Source of the DNA: Gammaproteobacteria bacterium
Lineage (GTDB): Bacteria; Pseudomonadota; Gammaproteobacteria; Granulosicoccales; Granulosicoccaceae
Length of the DNA stretch: 49,678 nt
Direction: 5' to 3'
Assembly: GCA_019634245.1 (NCBI GenBank)
Contig: JAHQVR010000071.1
Coordinates: 1 to 49,678, forward strand
Shown here: positions 33,554 through 41,804 of the stretch, one piece after another
Numbering within the stretch: the first letter of the stretch is position 1
Layout of the letters: each line of letters starts with the position of its first letter
Program-made: the position numbers and the translations under genes
Notes under the pieces: generated by a model
The model's input: the letters and a program-made list of their open reading frames with translations, nothing else
Told to the model about the DNA's origin: nothing
Database searches by the model: none

Positions 33554-34987
33554 ATGAGAACATTCAGCTTGATTCTGGCTGTCTGTGTTGTTTTGCTCGG
33601 TTGCGAAGGGGATCGCTTGAGTGGAGTAGACATTCCAGGTCCTGAAGAGTCGCACGGTTTTCAGGACGATTTGCCCTCTGCGGTCCAATTAGGCCATCGC
33701 ATGGTTAGCACATCTCGTACAGCGGACGAGGTTGATCTTGAAGTTTCCTATGTCATTGATGGGGCAGTCAGTCAGCAACTGCACCCGAATTCCAGATTAC
33801 GGTTCGACCTGTTCTATGCCGATGGTTCATCGCACCATTTGAGCACGGTATCGGTAGGCCCAACTCTTACCTCGGGAGAGATTGAGGTTACTATTCCGTT
33901 GAGTCTCGGTGCAGAGCGAATTGTTTCTCAACTCATCGGAATGAGTTCAGATGCAGTGACGGAGTTGAATCCGTATGGGTCAATCTTACTGCCAGAGCTA
34001 CTGAGTTTAAGCAACACGGATTTAGGCGAGTATTACGATTTTTCGGTTGCGCTAATCCCAGGAAGCTATGTCTCGAGTGTTCAAGGCAATCGCCGGTTGC
34101 ATCGATTTGCCGTGGAAGTCACTGGGCAACGCAAAGACGTAGCAGATAGTAGTGATCATTCTCGAGACTACATTACTGGTTTGGAAGAGCAAGTATCAGA
34201 ACATTTCAAAATTTGGGAAGGTTCGATTGTTGACGTGGAATCGCCGGTGACGGTATCTCACGAGGATGAGCGCGTATCGGTATATTTCGTTATGGATGCT
34301 TCGAGTAGTGTGGTTGAGGGCGGCACAGCACATCATGTTTTAGACGCGGTGTCGCGGCTGGCCATAGCGCTCGCTCCTGTAGCCGAATTCGACTATCGGG
34401 CTTTTTCGGAGGATGTTCGATACTTAAACAGCCTACGAGAGTTGGAATTTGACACCGGGGCGTCTTCTGGCACGGCCTTCTACCACGCTCTCAACACAGC
34501 ACTTGACGACATCGAACATCGAGGTCCGGCGTCGAGAGATTCTGTACTGATTGGCATTACAGATGGTATTGACCGATCTAGCTTGAATTATTACTACCCA
34601 ACCTTTACAACACATGAGCAGGTCAGCGAATTTGTGTCGCAGCGGGTGAACAATATTCGCCAGATGCAGTCAGAAGACTACCACCGCAATTTGGTGGGGC
34701 ACATAGTTAGTTTGGGAGTGAGTGAACAGGATCCAAATATCGATTTTGATGGATTGAACACTTTCTCTACCGATTCGAGTATGAAGCACACGTTTATAAA
34801 CAGACTCTCAAACATCGATATCCAGCAGAAATTTGAAGCCTTAACTCGTAGTATTCGAGGAGTTTATTATCTTGAGTACAGCTCGCAGCAAGTGCCTGAA
34901 GTTGACTCATTGAGCCTAAGTTGGACGATCGGTGAGGAAGCTGGAGAGCTCTTGATTAGACCCAGCGCCAATCAAGGGCAAGACTAA
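33554..34987 (+). CDS. VWA-domain lipoprotein, first gene of a pqi-type operon
   Basis: A 477-aa lipoprotein. The ATG at 33554 gives a signal with lipobox 'VLLGC'. Residues ~20-220 are of unknown fold. A von Willebrand A domain starts near residue 235 with the metal-ion site 'DASSS', the Thr in 'SGTAF' and the Asp in 'GITDGID', so the MIDAS set is complete. Its stop is 5 bp before the GTG of the first pqiA-like gene, so it is probably translated from the same mRNA as the whole lipid-transport operon. A ligand-binding or adhesion role in that system is inference. Confidence 0.84.
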   Translation: MRTFSLILAVCVVLLGCEGDRLSGVDIPGPEESHGFQDDLPSAVQLGHRMVSTSRTADEVDLEVSYVIDGAVSQQLHPNSRLRFDLFYADGSSHHLSTVSVGPTLTSGEIEVTIPLSLGAERIVSQLIGMSSDAVTELNPYGSILLPELLSLSNTDLGEYYDFSVALIPGSYVSSVQGNRRLHRFAVEVTGQRKDVADSSDHSRDYITGLEEQVSEHFKIWEGSIVDVESPVTVSHEDERVSVYFVMDASSSVVEGGTAHHVLDAVSRLAIALAPVAEFDYRAFSEDVRYLNSLRELEFDTGASSGTAFYHALNTALDDIEHRGPASRDSVLIGITDGIDRSSLNYYYPTFTTHEQVSEFVSQRVNNIRQMQSEDYHRNLVGHIVSLGVSEQDPNIDFDGLNTFSTDSSMKHTFINRLSNIDIQQKFEALTRSIRGVYYLEYSSQQVPEVDSLSLSWTIGEEAGELLIRPSANQGQD

Positions 34988-34992
34988 TTCCT

Positions 34993-35625
34993 GTGAGCAG
35001 CGATCGCTTGGTTAAATTTGATGATTTGGTGGCCTGTCCTGGTTGTGACTGGCTGCATTATCGCGCTGAAATTCGAGCTGGCCGTCGCGCGTACTGTGCT
35101 CGCTGTGGCGAGGAAATGTATACCCACAAGCGTTATGCGGTGGATCGTGCGTTGGCCGCGAGCATCGCTGGAATCATATTGCTGTTGGTGAGCTTGACAT
35201 TGCCGTTTCTATCGTTATCGCGAGCGGGTGTTGAATCGAGCATCTCACTCATTGATGCCGTGGCGGCACTGTGGTCTAACGAAATGCAAATTCTTGGCGT
35301 TTTAATGTTTGCCTTTATCGTATTGCTTCCTCTGACAAGGCTAACGCTTCTTCTTTGGGTGTTAGTGGGAATACGTTTGAAATTGCAACCCAGTCGGTGG
35401 ATGCGTTCGGCATATCGAATAGCCTCCTATTTGGAACCCTGGGCCATGGCTGATGTGTTCATGATTGGTGTTGTTGTGTCGTTAGTGAAAATAAGCTCCC
35501 TTGCAACACTTGATATTGGGCCAGCATTCTATGCGTTATTAGGTCTCATAGTCGCCACTGTGCTAATCACACTTGTGATCTGCAAAGACACTATCTGGGA
35601 TTATCTATGTCCTCGATTGGCGTAA
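34993..35625 (+). CDS. pqiA: PqiA-like membrane protein, first half
   Basis: A 210-aa protein with an N-terminal zinc-ribbon-like pair of CxxC motifs ('CPGCDWLHYR' and 'CARCGEEM') and four transmembrane helices. 'LEPWAMADVFMIGVVVSLVKI' is the PqiA signature. E. coli PqiA is about 417 aa with two such units in one chain; here they are separate genes. It starts with GTG, 5 bp after the VWA gene, and overlaps the next pqiA gene by 19 bp. It works with PqiB and PqiC in moving lipids between the envelope membranes. Confidence 0.92.
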   Translation: MSSDRLVKFDDLVACPGCDWLHYRAEIRAGRRAYCARCGEEMYTHKRYAVDRALAASIAGIILLLVSLTLPFLSLSRAGVESSISLIDAVAALWSNEMQILGVLMFAFIVLLPLTRLTLLLWVLVGIRLKLQPSRWMRSAYRIASYLEPWAMADVFMIGVVVSLVKISSLATLDIGPAFYALLGLIVATVLITLVICKDTIWDYLCPRLA

Positions 35626-36212
35626 CCGCGCGAGAAGCGGGCCTGGCAGCCTGTGGTTACTGCGGCACATTGCACAGAGACGACCATGATATTCAGTGTC
35701 GCCGTTGTGGAGCGTTTGTACATCAGCGTAAGCCCAACAGTTTGCAAAAAACGTGGGCGTTTCTGTTTCTGGGGGTTATGGCCTATATTCCCGCGAATCT
35801 ACTTCCGATAATGAACACGCAATATTTTGGTGGAATGTCTCGAGACACCATTATGAGCGGTGTTATCACCCTGTTCCAGGACGGCAGTTATTTCGTGTCA
35901 ATCGTGGTTTTTGTCGCCAGTGTGTGTATTCCTGTTGCTAAGTTCATCATCATCGCAGGTTTGGCACTGAGTCTGCATTTTCAATGGCCTATGACCGAAT
36001 CCACCCGACATACCCTGCATACGATAACCGAGTTCATCGGTCGCTGGTCCATGATCGACGTGTTTGTAGTCGCTGTGTTGGCTGCGTTGATTCAATTGGG
36101 TGCGTTTCTCAATATTTCTCCGGCGCCGGGTATAAATGCCTTTGCTGCCTCTGTGGTCTTCACCATGCTCTCAGCAAACTCTCTCGATCCGCGATTGTTC
36201 TGGGATAAGTAG
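35607..36212 (+). CDS. pqiA: PqiA-like membrane protein, second half
   Basis: A 201-aa protein homologous to the one just upstream, matching the second half of E. coli PqiA. It has 'CGYCGTLH' and 'CRRCG' cysteine pairs and about four transmembrane helices, with 'IGRWSMIDVFVVAVLAALIQLG' as the signature. It overlaps its neighbour by 19 bp and is 3 bp from pqiB, so all are tightly coupled. Splitting PqiA in two keeps both units; two chains may pair. Confidence 0.92.
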   Translation: MSSIGVTAREAGLAACGYCGTLHRDDHDIQCRRCGAFVHQRKPNSLQKTWAFLFLGVMAYIPANLLPIMNTQYFGGMSRDTIMSGVITLFQDGSYFVSIVVFVASVCIPVAKFIIIAGLALSLHFQWPMTESTRHTLHTITEFIGRWSMIDVFVVAVLAALIQLGAFLNISPAPGINAFAASVVFTMLSANSLDPRLFWDK

Positions 36213-36215
36213 ATC

Positions 36216-37883
36216 ATGGCTGCTAAATCCCCAGCGAAACCGGTCGTAATGCGTAAGCGATCGCTACCTAGCCGTGTGTCGCTGGTGTGGATACTGCCTT
36301 TGTTGGCGATTGGCTTTGCTGCAGTGATGTTGTGGCAAGCCTACGTCGATCGAGGTCCATTGATACTCATCAATACTGACAATGCCAGCGGAGTCATTGC
36401 GGGCGAAACCAAAATTCGGCGTAATGATGTTGTGGTGGGATCTGTTGAAGCGGTCCGTCTTGCTGACGATTTGAACTCTGTGGTTCTAGAGGTGCGAATG
36501 GATCCAAAGGTTGCCCCTTACATTGATTCAGACACTCGATTTTGGATTGTGAGTGCACGCATCAACACTACAGAGATATCCGGGTTGGGCACTCTGTTGT
36601 CTGGTTCCTATGTTGAAGTGGACTGGGATAATATTCCTGGTGATCGACGATCTGAATTCACAGCTCTGACAGAACCACCGTTAACAAAACGTGGCACACC
36701 AGGCATGCGAGTTATTCTCAACGCCGATGAAGCTGGTTATATTTACGTTGGCTCTCCTATGTTTCACAGGCAGATAGAAGTAGGTCGAATTGAGCGCCGT
36801 CGTCTATCTCCAGATGGCACCCAAGTGTTGTTCGATGCTTTCGTTGAAGCGCCTTATCACCGGTTTATTTTTGATGAGACTCGTTTCTTTGGAGTGTCCG
36901 GCGTGGAGGCCAGCATTAACGCTGATGGAGCTACCGTTAGAGTTGAATCGGTTGCAGCCTTGTTCACTGGCGGCGTGGCGTTTGAAAACGCGGATATTGC
37001 CGTGGGTAGCGAACCTGTTCTTCGAGATGGTAAACGGTTCAAGCTCTATGACAGCAGGACCGCTGCTCGGGATAGTTTGTTTGAAGACGAAGATGATCGT
37101 CGTTTTCGCTACATAGCAGAATTTGAAGGATCTACCAAAGGTCTGCGTCGAGGAGCACCGATAGAATACAATGGTTTGCGAGTAGGGCGGGTAACCGAGA
37201 TAAAAGTAGAAGCACCGAAAGAGGCGGGTGACCCGAGTCGGGTATATGCCATTTTGCAATTCCAACCGCGTCGGTTAGGTCTTAATAACATCGCACCCAC
37301 TGCGATGACAAGTATGTTGCAAGCCTATGTGGACAAAGGTGTACGGGTGCAGCTAGCCACCGGAAACCTTCTGACAGGCTCGTTGATCGTAAAGCTGGTT
37401 GAGAAACCAGAGCTTGGTCCTGCCAAGATAGATATGGAATCTAAACCGTTCCCAGCACTACCAACGCTACCTTCAAATGTTGAGGCTGTTACTGCCGATG
37501 TTGAAACCTTAGTTAAAAATCTTTCTGAGCTACCGTTGCAAAGCTTAGTTGAGGCAGCCACCATGCTCCTGCGAGACACTCAAACTTTGGTGGCTAACCC
37601 TGATTTGGCTAAGCTGCCCACACAGCTATCTGATTCATTAGCATCAATTGCCAACACAGCCGAGCGTGTGGAGAGTGCGACCACCGATTTACCCGCAATT
37701 ATGTCGGCATTGTTGGATGCATCCAAAAGTGCTGACGAAGTTCTCGATGGATTGTCACCCGATTCTGAAATCTATATCGAATTATCTGCTGCCGCAAAAG
37801 AGATGCGATTGGCAGCAAAATCCATTGCTCGTTTTGCGGAGCTTCTGGAGGATAATCCCAATGCATTACTCACGGGTCGGTAG
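36216..37883 (+). CDS. pqiB: PqiB-like MCE protein
   Basis: A 555-aa periplasmic bridge protein of the MCE family. One N-terminal transmembrane helix (~20-41) is followed by three MCE domains, at about 43-135, 157-255 and 290-400 ('GPLILINTDNASGVIAGETKIRRNDVVVGSVEAV' begins the first). The C-terminal 150 residues are helical, as in PqiB, where they form a tunnel across the periplasm. The ATG follows the pqiA stop by 3 nt. The system moves phospholipids or other lipids between inner and outer membranes. Confidence 0.94.
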   Translation: MAAKSPAKPVVMRKRSLPSRVSLVWILPLLAIGFAAVMLWQAYVDRGPLILINTDNASGVIAGETKIRRNDVVVGSVEAVRLADDLNSVVLEVRMDPKVAPYIDSDTRFWIVSARINTTEISGLGTLLSGSYVEVDWDNIPGDRRSEFTALTEPPLTKRGTPGMRVILNADEAGYIYVGSPMFHRQIEVGRIERRRLSPDGTQVLFDAFVEAPYHRFIFDETRFFGVSGVEASINADGATVRVESVAALFTGGVAFENADIAVGSEPVLRDGKRFKLYDSRTAARDSLFEDEDDRRFRYIAEFEGSTKGLRRGAPIEYNGLRVGRVTEIKVEAPKEAGDPSRVYAILQFQPRRLGLNNIAPTAMTSMLQAYVDKGVRVQLATGNLLTGSLIVKLVEKPELGPAKIDMESKPFPALPTLPSNVEAVTADVETLVKNLSELPLQSLVEAATMLLRDTQTLVANPDLAKLPTQLSDSLASIANTAERVESATTDLPAIMSALLDASKSADEVLDGLSPDSEIYIELSAAAKEMRLAAKSIARFAELLEDNPNALLTGR

Positions 37884-37885
37884 TC

Positions 37886-38515
37886 ATGATTGATTTAACA
37901 TTCTCAGCATTGGCAAATCGCGATACAGCTCGAACACGCCTTACTCGATGCGCTGTCGTAATTCTACTGGCTGTGCTTCCATTGGCTTGCTCATCAAAAC
38001 CACCCGCTAAAGTGTATTTGCTGGAGCCCGTTTTCGATCTCCAAGCTGAGGTGCCTGCTGCTAACATACAAGCCTTAGGCCTTGCCGTCGTTACTCTCCC
38101 AGGCTATGCAACGGATCAAAGAATCGCAAGTCGAGGCGAGCGCGCGCGAATCTTACTCGATGATGATCATGAGTGGGCGGACTCTCCGGATGAGGCAATC
38201 ACTCGAGTACTGGCACATCGATTACAAGATTTTGCCGATGCTGATGTCCTTATCGAACCTTGGCCAAGGGGATACGACCCAGAAGCTAGAATCGAAGTCG
38301 TGTTTGATCGTTTGCTGCGTGAACCGACTGGTGGGGCTGAAATGGCAGGTCAGATACGTATAATTGCCGGCGATGGTCGTCGAGTGCTGGGTGTAAAACG
38401 ATTTCAATTTATCCGCTACGCCAATTCTCAAGATCCCAGCGCGTATTTTGAATCGGTAGCGATGGGAATCAATGATGTCGCCAGGATGATAACTGCGGAA
38501 CTGCGCGGATCCTGA
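37886..38515 (+). CDS. pqiC: PqiC-like outer-membrane lipoprotein
   Basis: A 209-aa lipoprotein with lipobox 'LPLACSSK' and a start 'KVYLLEPVF', the pattern of the ABC-type transport auxiliary lipoprotein family (PqiC). The start lies 3 nt after pqiB. It should sit at the outer membrane and dock PqiB. It ends the operon; the next gene is convergent, 9 bp away. Confidence 0.9.
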   Translation: MIDLTFSALANRDTARTRLTRCAVVILLAVLPLACSSKPPAKVYLLEPVFDLQAEVPAANIQALGLAVVTLPGYATDQRIASRGERARILLDDDHEWADSPDEAITRVLAHRLQDFADADVLIEPWPRGYDPEARIEVVFDRLLREPTGGAEMAGQIRIIAGDGRRVLGVKRFQFIRYANSQDPSAYFESVAMGINDVARMITAELRGS

Positions 38516-38524
38516 CCGTTTTTT

Positions 38525-39685
38525 CTAAACTCCCGTCAATTCTCGTATTACCAGTCGGTCGAGTTCAACTTCACGCCGCCGTAGAAGCGCCTTTTGTAGA
38601 CCATTGTCTGTCTGTAGCTCGACTGTCTCTGATTTAATAGCCCGTATTTTTTGGTTGAGTTTCTGTGCGTGATCAGAAAATCTTCGGGCTGTCTCTTCCC
38701 GACTATCTGATCTGTAGCGCTCAAGAATGTGTGCTTGGAGTGTTCCACTGCTTTGAAGTTGAGAGCGTTCTAGTTTCAGTGTCTTGATTTCTTGTTGGAG
38801 AAGTTTTTCCAAGTTACGAACATCGGCTTCATTTTTAAGTTCGGGTAAGCCTCCGATATGAGTGTCATACAATACCAGCATTGAGGTTAGGTCGCCGCGA
38901 TCGCGGGCTTCTAAACACTGCCGCATCAGTTCATCCTTGTGCTCTTTGCGAGTTTCATCCTGCTCGCGATCAGGATGTAGTGCATGAGCTAATTTACGAA
39001 ATAGTTTATCAATCGATAATATTGATTCCATGGCTGAATCAATGCGCTCGCTGAGTCGTTCGGCGTTGTCTTGTTTAAGATATGCCGAGGCGCTTTGAGT
39101 GGATGATCCCTTCGACTCTTTTAAGTGTTCATCTTTCGTGTGATTGGCTTTTTGATCCTTTTTTACGCTGGCTGTGCTCTCGTTACTGGGGTTATGGGTT
39201 GATGCTCTAGCCTCATTTTTAGCTTTAGATTTCTTGTGTGAATTAGCAGAAAAGGATGCTAGATGCTTATCGATAGGGCTATTGCCAGATGTCAGTACAG
39301 ATTGCCACTTTATGTACAGTTCTTCTAGTGGTAAATGTTGGGCAAACGGATGTTCGCCCATGGATGTTTGATGATCTGTGATCCACAGTCCTAGAAGCGA
39401 TCGCTCGGCGGATTCCAACTGTAGTTTATCGTAGAGATCAATAAGCACTTTTGTTTGGAAAAAAATCTCAGCCATGAGTTTTTGTTCTAACGGCTTTATC
39501 TCTGCTTCAAAGGTGTTGGCAATGTCCTTTAAATGACTGAGTCTTTTTTGATTTTCTTGGCGTAGATTCTTTACGCTTTCCCACAACTTCAGATAGGTCG
39601 GCGCAGATTTACTGGCTCGGTTTGGAATATTGCCTCTGGCTGGTACCCAGTTATTTGATGCTGATTTTTTCATAGTCATCGCCAT
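38525..39685 (-). CDS. Coiled-coil protein with internal J-domain-like segment
   Basis: A ~386-aa protein. Long charged coiled coils flank an internal J-domain-like segment at ~228-275 with the HPD motif at 237-239 ('LFRKLAHALHPDREQD'). A Lys/Ser/Asn-rich low-complexity linker precedes it at ~145-200. The HPD loop suggests recruitment of an Hsp70 such as DnaK, but helix I is weak and there is no zinc or client-binding domain. Similar atypical J proteins occur in proteobacteria. The start at 39685 is chosen for a G-rich stretch (39694-39698) upstream; two further ATGs lie 6 and 12 nt later. Confidence 0.75.
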   Translation of the reverse strand: MAMTMKKSASNNWVPARGNIPNRASKSAPTYLKLWESVKNLRQENQKRLSHLKDIANTFEAEIKPLEQKLMAEIFFQTKVLIDLYDKLQLESAERSLLGLWITDHQTSMGEHPFAQHLPLEELYIKWQSVLTSGNSPIDKHLASFSANSHKKSKAKNEARASTHNPSNESTASVKKDQKANHTKDEHLKESKGSSTQSASAYLKQDNAERLSERIDSAMESILSIDKLFRKLAHALHPDREQDETRKEHKDELMRQCLEARDRGDLTSMLVLYDTHIGGLPELKNEADVRNLEKLLQQEIKTLKLERSQLQSSGTLQAHILERYRSDSREETARRFSDHAQKLNQKIRAIKSETVELQTDNGLQKALLRRREVELDRLVIRELTGV

Positions 39686-39732
39686 TGTACCGATAACCCC
39701 CAGCAACAAGCCAGACTGCGTACAATCGCCCC

Positions 39733-40650
39733 ATGACACGTGTTCAAGCTAATTTACTACTGTTGCTCGCTGGGGCAATTTGGGGCATGGGCTTTGTTGC
39801 TCAGTCAACAGCTATGGACGCTCTTGAACCCTTCACGTTTATTGCCTGCCGGTTTTCGTTAGCCACTGCTGTTTTGTTACCGTTTGCGTACTATGAAACC
39901 CACAAACTACGTGCGCCATCGGACCAATTGATTACGATCACTCAGTTAAAATGGTTTGCCATTATCGGGGTTTGCTTGTTTATGGGTATGGCTACCCAAC
40001 AAGTGGGTTTGTTGACCACGACAGTGACTAATTCCGGCTTTCTCACTGGTTTGTATGTGGTGTTTACACCTTTTGTGGCTGTTCTGCTTTATAGGCAATG
40101 GCCTCATCCTGTGGTTTGGCCAGCTGCGCTGATTGCATTTTTGGGCCTTTTCTTATTATCAGGCGGTAACTTTGAATCTCTGGTAATCGGTGATGCATTG
40201 ACCATCATCAGCGCGGGCTTTTGGGCACTACAAGTGGTTTTAATTTCGCGCTATGTGGCGGAGTCTCGCCGGCCTCTAGTGTTGTCTGCGATTCAGTTTG
40301 GGGTCACGGCATTGTTGGCTTGGTGCGTTGCGCTGAGTGTGGAGGTCATTGAGTGGTCTAGCATCAAATTGGCTACGTTTGAGATTGTATATACCGGCAT
40401 ATTTGCTGGAGGCTTGGCGTTCACGTTACAGGTGATCGGTCAGCGGTATACGACCGCACCTCAAGCGGCCATATTTTTGTCTTCAGAGGCGCCTTTTGCG
40501 GCGCTGTTTGGGATGTGGCTTTTAGGTGAGCGCTTGGGCTGGATAGGCTTGATTGGGTGTGCATTTATATTGAGTGCAATGTTATTGGTTGAGCTTGCAC
40601 CTGATTGGCTCTCACGTCGAATCCAGTCGAAGGCTGAGTTGGCCGAGTGA
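39733..40650 (+). CDS. EamA/DMT-family transporter
   Basis: A 305-aa membrane protein with ten predicted helices in two EamA units ('LLLLAGAIWGMGFVAQSTAMDALEPFTFIACRF' in the first; 'APFAALFGMWLLGERLGWIGLIGCAFILSAMLL' in the second). The family exports or imports small metabolites such as amino acids. It diverges from the J-domain-like gene with a 47-bp gap, and its 3' end overlaps the convergent hydratase gene by 39 bp. Confidence 0.9.
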   Translation: MTRVQANLLLLLAGAIWGMGFVAQSTAMDALEPFTFIACRFSLATAVLLPFAYYETHKLRAPSDQLITITQLKWFAIIGVCLFMGMATQQVGLLTTTVTNSGFLTGLYVVFTPFVAVLLYRQWPHPVVWPAALIAFLGLFLLSGGNFESLVIGDALTIISAGFWALQVVLISRYVAESRRPLVLSAIQFGVTALLAWCVALSVEVIEWSSIKLATFEIVYTGIFAGGLAFTLQVIGQRYTTAPQAAIFLSSEAPFAALFGMWLLGERLGWIGLIGCAFILSAMLLVELAPDWLSRRIQSKAELAE

Positions 40651-41421
40651 ACCGAAGTCAGCTTCCACCACATCGCCAATGTTCAGTTGTATAGCCCCGG
40701 TACATGTGCCGGTGTAGACAAATTCCCCGGCTTTAAGGCCTCGACTTTGCATTTTTTCGTGATTGGCTAACCACGCTACCATCGCAAACGGATGGCCTTC
40801 TACCGACACCCCGCTGTGCCCAGATGCCACCTGTTCTTGGTTTATCGATAGTGATACAGGGTGCGTGTACAGGCTTTGCTGATTCCATTCGTAGTGTGGA
40901 GTGCCTGTGATCACCGCGACATTATTACCATTGTCGCCTATCGCGCAGAAGCCTTTGTGGGGCGTGCTGTGAAAGCGCGTACCCACCAATTCAAAGCCAG
41001 CCGCAACCCAGTCAGTAGCCTTGGCCACATCGTCGTTCGTCAGGGGTGCGCCATCAGGCTTTAGATCGTGCTTGAGACCCACAACGAATTCGCACTCGAT
41101 GACTACGGAGTGGTTGGGGTGTGTATTAAACACAGAGGGCAGATCGTTAGCTTGTCTGCAATGGGCATTGAGCAACGGGCCAAAAAAAGGCTCACTCAGA
41201 CCCAAAATACCTTGAGTTTCAACGGCAGTGGCACCAATTTTAAAACCAGTGAGCCGGTCTTGACTCGCCTCAGTGACCAATGCCTGGAGTTCGTATGCGG
41301 CCTCGACGGAGTTTGGGTGTTCGCTAGTCTCGACCAGAGTACCCAGTTGCCGTGCATTGACGAGGTTCTGTGCCAGGGAGATGAGGGTCATAAGAGTGTG
41401 CGTAACGATGGATTGAGGCAT
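40612..41421 (-). CDS. 2-keto-4-pentenoate hydratase / FAH-superfamily protein
   Basis: A 269-aa protein of the fumarylacetoacetase C-terminal superfamily. The start at 41421 gives 269 aa, the size of E. coli MhpD. Upstream codons in the same frame belong to an insertion-sequence remnant. 'GFKIGATAVETQGILGLSEPFFGPLL' matches the hydratase entry, 'IECEFVVGL' holds metal-binding Glu residues, and 'GEFVYTGTCTG' is the C-terminal motif. It would act on 2-oxo-pentenoate-type acids from meta-cleavage pathways, but no such pathway is nearby. Confidence 0.84.
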   Translation of the reverse strand: MPQSIVTHTLMTLISLAQNLVNARQLGTLVETSEHPNSVEAAYELQALVTEASQDRLTGFKIGATAVETQGILGLSEPFFGPLLNAHCRQANDLPSVFNTHPNHSVVIECEFVVGLKHDLKPDGAPLTNDDVAKATDWVAAGFELVGTRFHSTPHKGFCAIGDNGNNVAVITGTPHYEWNQQSLYTHPVSLSINQEQVASGHSGVSVEGHPFAMVAWLANHEKMQSRGLKAGEFVYTGTCTGAIQLNIGDVVEADFGSLGQLSLRLDST

Positions 41422-41424
41422 GGT

Positions 41425-41550
41425 ACCAAGAAACACCCCGACCGCAAGGCCGGGGCTTCCTTCCTTGGAATCTGAACGGTCTTGCCGACGGTGCTCGCTT
41501 CCACCGCTTCCTTGGCAAGGTTCAGCGTCCTTGCGCCGACCGTTCAATGC
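41425..41550 (-). mobile_element. Probable IS200/IS605 (TnpB) right-end remnant
   Basis: On the minus strand one frame reads 'GARTLNLAKEAVEASTVGK' then 'TVQIPRKEAPALRSGC', resembling the C-terminus and right end of TnpB/OrfB transposases, which often end 'EAP' just before a GC hairpin. A stop lies immediately upstream, so only the tail remains. The hairpin at 41436-41455 (CCCCGACC-GCAA-GGCCGGGG on +) has one A-C mismatch on the plus strand but a G-U wobble on the minus strand. Its RNA form is therefore perfect in the transposase direction, as for an omega-RNA end. The family assignment rests on memory of such ends, not on a search. Confidence 0.45.
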
Positions 41551-41623
41551 GACAATTCCTTCATCGCATGCGTAGTATGCAAAAGGAATGAGGTGTCTAC
41601 AATCAGATAATTCTGGTTTTTTG

Positions 41624-41683
41624 GTAGGAATTTACTGATTTTTAAGTAGGATTATTCCTACGAACGACTCAGAATTTTCCTAC
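41624..41683. promoter_or_regulatory. 60-bp symmetric array of four GTAGGAA half-sites
   Basis: GTAGGAA at 41624-41630 and GTAGGA at 41646-41651 on the plus strand face TTCCTAC at 41655-41661 and 41677-41683. The steps are 22 bp on each side and the whole is symmetric about 41653.5. Inner bases also match partly (CTGA with TCAG). Two helical turns between half-sites fits cooperative binding of a dimeric or tetrameric regulator. It lies about 120 bp before the gene at 41805 and 200 bp before the divergent hydratase gene. Confidence 0.55.
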
Positions 41684-41804
41684 AACGTAGCCTTTAACGG
41701 GCTTCTAGGTAAGCAGAGCTTTGACACGGAAGCTAATCTGATTGTTTAAAAACGTGTCATATAAGAGTGTGATTTGAGTGAGGTGATTTATCCTATTTGC
41801 TGGT

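Larger units (their letters stand above)
41422..41804. other. Intergenic region with IS remnant and symmetric repeat array
   Basis: A 383-bp gap that is not empty. 41425-41550 looks like the right end of an IS200/IS605-type element. 41624-41683 holds the four GTAGGAA half-sites. The rest is AT-rich. GAGTGAGGTG near 41776-41785 is the only candidate ribosome site and is rather far from the TTG at 41805. Confidence 0.6.

Noticed and set aside
36804..37265. 153-codon open frame antisense to pqiB
   Set aside because: Lies wholly inside the well-supported MCE protein gene; no family resemblance.
41068..41475. 135-codon open frame antisense to the hydratase gene
   Set aside because: Antisense to conserved FAH-family codons, without ribosome site or recognised product.
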